Positions 57,205 to 64,000 of a DNA stretch of 64,000 nucleotides are shown in pieces. Every line of letters starts with the position of its first letter. Position 1 is the first letter of the stretch. The translations under genes and the position numbers were made by a program. The notes under the pieces were generated by a model. The model did not search any database. It saw only the letters and a program-made list of their open reading frames with translations, and was not told the DNA's origin. Source of the stretch: Lagopus muta (Eukaryota > Chordata > Aves > Galliformes > Phasianidae); contig NC_064439.1 in NCBI RefSeq assembly GCF_023343835.1, forward strand, positions 24,492,933-24,556,932, written 5' to 3'.

Positions 57205-57675
57205 TTGTGTTCGGTTTGGGGCCCCTCGCTGCAAGAAAGACGTGCAGGTCCTGGAGTGTGTGCAGGGAAGGGCAGTGGAGCTGTGAGGGGTCTGGAGCAC
57301 AAATCTGATGGGGAGCAGCTGAGGGAGCTGGGGTTGTTCAGTCTGGAGAAAAGGAGGCTCAGGGGAGACCTCATCACCCTGTACAACTTGCCTGAAAGGA
57401 GGTTGTGGCGAGGTGGGAGTCAGCCTCCCAAGTAACAGTGGTAGGATGAGAGGGAATGTCTTCATGTTGTGGCATGGGAGGTTCGGGCTGAAAAAAATCT
57501 CAGAAAGAGTGGTGAGGCACTGGCACAGGCTAACCAGGGAGGTGATGGCATCCCCATCCCTGGAGGTGCTGAAGCAATGTTAAGATGTGGCACTGAGGGA
57601 TATGGTTGGTGGGCATGGGTTGGTGGGTGGACTAGGTGATTTTAGAGGTCTTTTCCAACCATAATGATGACTCTT
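57205..57675 (+). mobile_element. CR1 LINE fragment next to the ASNS promoter
   Basis: About 470 bases of CR1: 'ggggcccctcgctgcaagaa', 'ggagcagctgagggagctgg', 'cagtctggagaaaaggaggc', 'gatgtggcactgagggatat', 'gaggtcttttccaaccataa', with an eroded 3' end. It begins only about 100 bases beyond the CpG island, on the upstream side of ASNS and divergent from it. Confidence 0.94.
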
Positions 57676-57706
57676 AGAGCTGTGTTGCTTTGTTTGGAAA
57701 AGAGAC

Positions 57707-57744
57707 CATTTACAAGGCTGCACAGTACTGCAGCCTTGTAAATG
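57707..57744. repeat. Perfect 16-bp inverted repeat, 6-base loop
   Basis: The arms catttacaaggctgca (57,707-57,722) and tgcagccttgtaaatg (57,729-57,744) are exact reverse complements around cagtac. It is the longest perfect hairpin found in the window and lies just after a CR1 copy. Confidence 0.97.
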
Positions 57745-57967
57745 ATACCTACTGATCAGGAGCGTTTACTGAGGAGCTTGCCTTGGGAAACTTACATATG
57801 CTATAGGTAAAGGGATTTTGATGCCTGTGTGAACTTCATTAATGGGCAGTTTTGCCTTTTTCCCTTAGGAAATGCTGAAGTGAATAAATTCTGCTGAGAA
57901 AACTAGAAAGAGAAGCACTAAATATAAACCTTTATTCTGCACACATTCTTCAAGAAAGCCGTTAGTA

Positions 57968-58031
57968 GTCACTTGCAATGCCGCAAGTAACTTCAGTACT
58001 GTGCATAAAGTTCTTCAGATCATGAAGAACT
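57968..58031. repeat. Two further small hairpins
   Basis: gtcacttgc (57,968-57,976) pairs with gcaagtaac (57,983-57,991), one mismatch. agttcttca (58,009-58,017) pairs exactly with tgaagaact (58,023-58,031) around gatca. With the 16-bp repeat upstream they make three hairpins in 325 bases. Confidence 0.85.
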
Positions 58032-61000
58032 CTTTACAAAGTTACTTTTTCAGATTTTAGTAAGCATGCTGTAGTACTGTATGCATGAGAAGTGCCTCCC
58101 ATGCTGATCATGAATAGAGGTAGGAAGCTGCTGCTCAGCACAGCCTTGCTTACACCTACCAATGCTAAAGATTGGACCTGGGAGAGGTGCAGCTTTGGGC
58201 AGCTGTGCAGGTGCCAGATGGACAGATCTCAGCAGCTTTGCACAGCGTGGGCAAGGACAGTGAAAGTGTGAGCCTTGGCACATCAGTCACCACCCAAAGC
58301 ACGAGAGCACTGGTTCTGCTGGGGAGCACCTCATGCAGCCTCCTGTTGGTTTGTTGTTGTTGTTGTTTTTCTTTCTTTCTTTTTTTATTCCAGAGATCTA
58401 AATGTTAGAAACTACATTTTGAAAATGTACAATAACAGGTAAACACTGCATTAATGTAGGGTTGTTGTTTGTGTGGTTTTTGTTGCTGTTGTTTGCTTTT
58501 TTTGTCAGGGTCTTTTGTTAATAGCTTTTCACTACCTCTTTTCCTTCTTTTCTACCTGCAAAGAAAAGATCTCTGGAAGAGCCTGTATTTTATGGGTAAT
58601 TCCTGGTTCATAATGGGGTCTCATACAGTGTTTTATAATAGTGAATACAAAAGTATTTGGAAAAATGAGAATATTGTCATAAAAAGCCAGAGTGGGGAGG
58701 TGAGAAGCAAACTGCAGGAAGAAATATTGGACAAGCACAGTCAGCCAAGCTGCCCAATTCCTCATTAATGTCTGTGCCCCTGGGGCACACTGAGTAACAG
58801 CCACTTATTTATCCTACCTTTTATTACCCTTCTTAAAAATTGGAGCAAATGGCCACATTTGCATGTGTCTTGCTTGTTTCATCCTCCATTTTAATGAAGT
58901 CTATGTTGTTAAATGTAGGACTAATGGGAGGAATACCAGACATAATATATTTTCAGACGTTCGCAATTTCACCAGTCACTAACTGCAATAGCACAGGTGA
59001 TAACTGATATGTCTCTGTCCTTTTCTAGCCTTTTCTCTACTACTGTCAAGTCGCTCTTTACATTCCTTTTACATTAAATGCAGTCCTTTTACATTAAACG
59101 TTGAGAAGAAAAGCAGCTTTGCTCTTCTCAGCCATCTTTCAGTGCCCTGCAGACACTGCTAATGGGCAATAGTTTCTCCAAAGCATTGTCTTCTTGATGA
59201 CTTCCCTGAAGCAACTTTCAGCAGTATTCCAGCTTTCCCATTTCTATATGCCAAGATCACAGCCTTCTTTGTAAACTCTTTGCAAGCAGACTCAGACCTA
59301 TATTTGTTCTTATTCTGATGCTTGACTGGCGTTTAACTGCAGACATTCTCTGCAGATATCAACTTGTGATCAGTCCCCTTAGAAATAGGCCTGAATCATG
59401 GATGCTGGTTCATTAGTTATATCCGTATCATTGATCACCTGAATCTTTGAGTTCTAATAAGGCTACAGTAAACTGACTGTTAGAACAGAAGTGTGGTTAG
59501 TCAGGTGTGTTCCAGTCCTTGGTGTACCCGGATTGAAGTACCTTTATGACTTCCTTTGTATCCAGTATCCATTTTTAGCATGGGCCCACTGCCCTTCATT
59601 TAGCCTTACACAACATGAATTGCAACGTCATCTCTAATCCTAACTGGTGTAGTAATGGAGTCATGAGAATAGGCTGTTTCTAGATGCCTTGAGTAATCTT
59701 TTTTTCTACTCTCAGGGAATGGATATTCATGATGTAAGCTGGGCACAGATCTCCAAGAATCCATCATTTTCCAGCTTGAAATTTTCCTTTCACATATTTG
59801 CTGCAACGACACATCACCAGACATCATCATAGGCTCACCTGAGTGGGATATGCTACTATGACTTGTTTGTGAGCATCCACAAATTACTTCTGTGTTAAAG
59901 TACTACAGACATCTCCTGTTCCTGAATGCATACTGTAACAAGAACAAGATGCCATCCTGGGGGCAGGGAGAACCAAGTGGCAAGCAGCAAATGCTCTTCC
60001 TGGCAGCAGCCTAATATACGTTCTAGGACGATAACTGAGCTTGGAAACAAAAGGCTGTTTCTGCTGATGGAGCCAATAGAAACATCCTTACCCCACGACA
60101 GCCTCACCAACCTATTACACACTGGAAGAAATTACCTGATGGGCTGGACTCAGTGGAAGCTGGAGATCAATTCCTTCACAACTGCATGGGTTGGCATAGA
60201 TAACATATCTCATACTCTGCCTGTTTTTACAAATACAAAAATGTGCAGTTAGATACATGCACTTTTACTAGGTGATATCTGAAGTGCCAGGTCTGAGAAT
60301 ACCTCTCACATTTCAAATGCATGATTATATGTCGGGGATATGTGTATGCAGGGAGCAAAGCCCTTTTCCTAATTTGGTTTTCCTTGCCTAGGAGAACAGT
60401 AACATGATGTGCTAAATAGGTAAAAGTTTGAGTGATTGCTCTGAAATTCTCAGGCAACAACATGCTTTAACACTTAGATCTGAATGGGAAAAAAAAAAAA
60501 ACAACAAACAAGCAAAAACAGAAAACAGAAGCTGTCAGAATCAAAAGCGGTTTGCAGATCTGTAACTTGAAGTAAGATAGGCTCACATTTGTATTACTTG
60601 GTCTTTTACCCGCTGGAATTGTACCCCATGTCTGAGAGCTTTGTGCTTGCAGCTTCTAAAGAACTTACCACCCCAGAACTGCGCTGTTTGCTCCTATAAT
60701 TTTGAATATATGTATTTTTCTTTCATTCCTTTGTGTTCTCTTTTCATCCTTTGGAGATATGTAAAGGATATGCAGACTATCTGTCCTCCAGACAAAATCT
60801 TCTCTCTCTCGATACAAAAAGTGGTTGTCTCTTCCACTGGGAGTTCCTTTTGCTATAGTCTCCCTCATTTAATCCTTTTTCTTTTCTTTCTGCTAAATTA
60901 TGTTAAGCTTCAAAACAAATAAAACTTGCTCTGACCTCAGAGTTAAGAGAGCATTGACGTGTTAAAAGAATATCTTTTCTAGAGCTGGGCATTCAGATCT

Positions 61001-64000
61001 TCAGTAATGTACTAGGAAGGCATGTCTAGTGCAGCAGCCAGAGAAGACACAAAGAAAGGTGATTTGTTACTGCCTGCACAAAAGACCAAGCATTTTACAC
61101 TGCTGCAGCATCTTTTTTAATGCCCCAAGTTCTTCCATTATCCCTTGCGTTTCTTGGCACAAATGAGAAAAGGTTGTTGAAAGAGCTGCCGGCCATACAG
61201 TGCAGATTGCAGGCTGGCATATGGCTTACCAACAGGTCTTCTGTGAGAAGGCCGCAGAGGAATGAAACGTTGCTGACTTTAACTGAATAATGGCCTTGGT
61301 TAATGCCAATTTGTGCTCTTATCCCTGGGGGCAGGGGACGAAACCCCCAACCCAAAGAACTGTTACATATGCTTTTTTAACAACTTGCAAAACAAGACAG
61401 AAAAATTAGTTTTCTGATGCTAATTGTATAAAGCAGAATAATTCTCTTGAGTTTTTAGTCGTGCTGGTAGAACTAGTTCAAATCCTGGTTCTTTTTCATA
61501 CAGTACAAAAGATCAGGTGTCAGCTGAACTAGGCTTTAACAGCTGCAGTCAGTGTAGCAGGATTAACAGCAAATTGCAATCTTCAGTTCATTTTTTCTCC
61601 GTGCAGCACCCATTGTGACATTTTGCCCAATTCGGTAGATGTTTTATTACAAACAAGATCCTATTCATCTAGAATACAACTAAATTCCACTGTAGGAGCC
61701 ATGGCTAGCTGGTGTAATTTTGTAACAGCAAAACCTGTGTTTGACCATATATAACAGTCTTAAAACTCATTGGAATGTATTTTTGATTTGAAATTACTTG
61801 ACTTGGTTCTAACAAAGTCATTTTCACACACATCAGTGGTGCAAGTTTAGTCTTGTAAAGCATTGTATTTCATGTTCCTAAATAGAATTAAGATCAGAGG
61901 GGGAAGAATGACAATTAGTGAATAGTGCCTTTTTTTAGAGAAGGTAAAATCATCATTTGGTTTATAAAGGGCTGAGACACTGAGCCAGTCTAAAACATAA
62001 GGATGCAGCTGCAGTTTCCCATCACTAGATAGTGCTATTGCCTCAAGATGAGAAATCGTCTTGCTTTTAGTATTGTAGCTACCAGAAATAGAGGTGAGGA
62101 ACAAATACAGCAAAGGTCCTCAGTGAAAGAAATAGACTGGCAAATGCACTGTAGAAAATGCAGTGTAGAAAATAAATAACTGCAGTAACGCTTACACTAA
62201 GCCAAATATTTTCTTTAAATGAAAATATAACAGCAAAAGTCATTTGTTTCCAGTTATCTCACATATGTGCATGCTGAAATACAGCTTACTGCATAGTCAG
62301 TATGTGGTGCCTTCTTTCTAATCTGTTAAATCAAATAGTAGCAAAACCTTCTAATGGTTGCTTTCTTTCTTTATTATAGCTATTTACTCTGCTTTTTTTT
62401 TTTTTCCCCTAGGAATTAGTTCTGAATGCTACACAGAGGTAATTTTTGTTACTGGTGTTATACAAATAGTAACACAGCATGTCTCTCCTCCCTGTTCTTC
62501 CATAGCTAGGAACTCTTAACAACAGACTTTGTAAAAATGTTTCTTCACATGTTAAGAAAAGAAAACATGAAGGAAAGACAATTCTTCCTATTTAAAAGAG
62601 AAAACAACCAACAAGAGACCAAAAAATCAAAAGAGAAGAAAACTTTTTCTAAAGGCACTCAAAATGCAGTATCAGTTCAAAAGGAGTAAAGAATTGAACA
62701 ATTAATGGTTGGAAAGTAGGGAACTTTGTTCTGCATGCTAATTTGTACCTCATTTCTCATCACAGATATTTCAGATAATGATGCATTTCTACTAATGCAA
62801 AAGCTTGATTTCCAATATTAATTCCAACATCTTTATTAAGCTTTCTGTGTTATTCTGTTTTCTAAGGAAAAATAAGGAAACGTGAATGAACTAAAATCTT
62901 CTGTCAGCTCTCACCCTAGCACAAATATACGATACTGATGCTTGGATCTCTGGCAGCCACCCATGGAACCTTTTTGCTTTTGCCAGGAACAGCTATGAGA
63001 CAGGCAAACAAAAGAACGTACCCACAAGTGCTGGCTACTCTTCAAGCCATTCTAAAATTCACCTCTTTTGGTTGGGACCTTTGATGTATCATTTCTGTAG
63101 GATTTGGCAGAGAATGTATTTGCACTGGCTACCTATTAACTTGCACGTAGATGTAGAATAAATGGGAATTTACTTATCTGTACAGAAATATATCAGTAAC
63201 AAGAATAAAAAGAGATGCATTTTTCTTAAGTGCCAAAGTTGGTTTATCAAGGCCATTTCAACAAACACAGCAGGGCCAGAAAGTACATTTTGTTATGGCA
63301 GCCTAACTAATTATTAGCACACCTGTCAGTGTGATTTATGTCCATACCAAGTAGCATTCCTTGAGAAAATCTCTGGGCATGGGTTACAGAATAATACCTG
63401 CCAAGAGCTACCTCTATAGAGCACCATGGATGAGGCTGAGGCTTCATTCCATCCACCCGAGGGAATCCCACCAGACTTCATAACCTTTCAGTGCTCCTGC
63501 ATGCCTTCCCATCACATACCATGGTACTGAAGGTGAATACCATTTTCTCAGTTTAGTGATAAGTGAACATCATTCTGGCAGGCTGCATTGGCTTATTTTG
63601 ACTGAAAAAAAAGTCATAAAGTAGTTACAGCTCCTAGCTCTGACTCATGTAGGTGTAGCCCAAGGCATTCTGAAGTGGGCTTTGGGTGCCTAAGCAGGAC
63701 GGAAACATCGTGGGGAATGCTTTTCTTGTAGAACATTCAGGATGGGAGCATACTGCAACTTGTCTGACATTTACAATCAAAATATAAAGATATTTAACAT
63801 TCTTTAATTTTTGTAATGAGCAAATTGCCTTTCCCTCACATTCTTTAAAATGCTCTTTAAAATATCAGCAAGATGCAGAAATTATTCTTCAAGTCTGCCA
63901 CTCAAAGGGCATCATTCAAATTTTTGGCACACGCTGAACACTGTGGATTGTTTTTAGTTAATTATTTGTTTAAAGCACATTTAATTAGCATGGATAGTAA
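58032..64000. other. Intergenic stretch upstream of ASNS, no gene seen
   Basis: No exon, RNA gene or CR1 copy recognised. Visible are a TTG/CTTT low-complexity tract (about 58,350-58,385), an imperfect tandem of ccttttacattaaa near 59,064-59,100, a 13-base A run near 60,488 and a T run near 62,393-62,405. Open frames up to 108 codons have no family features. Confidence 0.5.

Noticed and set aside
59064-59100. Imperfect tandem duplication of ccttttacattaaa; similar small duplications near 13,000, 43,570, 46,620 and 62,145
   Set aside because: Ordinary short slippage duplications with no further structure.
61470-61485. tRNA-like B box (gttcaaatcct); a similar one near 14,309
   Set aside because: No matching A box or acceptor stem at the right distance, so neither site folds into a tRNA.
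62413-62438. 26-base micro-exon look-alike with a strong T-rich acceptor and a gtaatt donor
   Set aside because: No neighbouring exons, no recognisable peptide and not a multiple of three. Such pairs occur by chance after T runs.

Overview
The window is vertebrate nuclear DNA, almost certainly from a galliform bird (chicken or a close relative). The evidence is the low gene density, GT-AG introns, at least sixteen 5'-truncated CR1 LINE copies with the typical avian 3' end, and two genes with bird-like proteins. The substance P encoded here is the [Arg3] form known from birds. I see no bacterial, plasmid or phage features, no CRISPR array and no convincing tRNA or rRNA gene.

Layout. 1-24,900 is intergenic: CR1 fragments, homopolymer runs, several unusually perfect short inverted repeats, and an 11-base AATATTAATGA motif repeated three times about 65 bases apart near 6.3-6.5 kb. 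24,950-25,520 is a CpG island that ends in a TATA promoter. 25,478-about 31,100 (+) is TAC1 (preprotachykinin 1). It has a non-coding exon 1 and five coding exons that join without frame errors into 114 codons plus stop, encoding substance P, neuropeptide gamma and neurokinin A. The alternatively spliced exon 4 of mammals is not recognisable. 31,100-44,250 is intergenic, with CR1 copies and a TAAT/octamer-rich block near 40.8-41.0 kb. 44,256-about 56,915 (-) is ASNS (glutamine-hydrolysing asparagine synthetase). Its eleven coding exons total 1,686 bases (561 codons plus stop), and a non-coding first exon lies in a second CpG island (56,250-57,110). That island carries an exact copy of the amino-acid-response element TGATGAAAC. 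57,200-64,000 is intergenic, beginning with a CR1 copy and a cluster of three hairpins.

TAC1 and ASNS lie tail to tail, the same order and orientation as in mammals, but their 3' ends are only about 13 kb apart. They do not act in one pathway. TAC1 makes secreted, amidated neuropeptides and ASNS is a cytosolic metabolic enzyme under amino-acid and ER-stress control. The adjacency is conserved synteny, not an operon.

I did not find a wholly new system. The points most worth a second look are the TAC1 gene apparently fixed in the gamma/delta splice forms, the split conservation of the ASNS nutrient-sensing unit, the homeodomain/octamer-like clusters near TAC1, and the excess of perfect short inverted repeats. 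All exon boundaries were read by eye from splice sites and reading frame; UTR limits, transcription starts and repeat boundaries are approximate.
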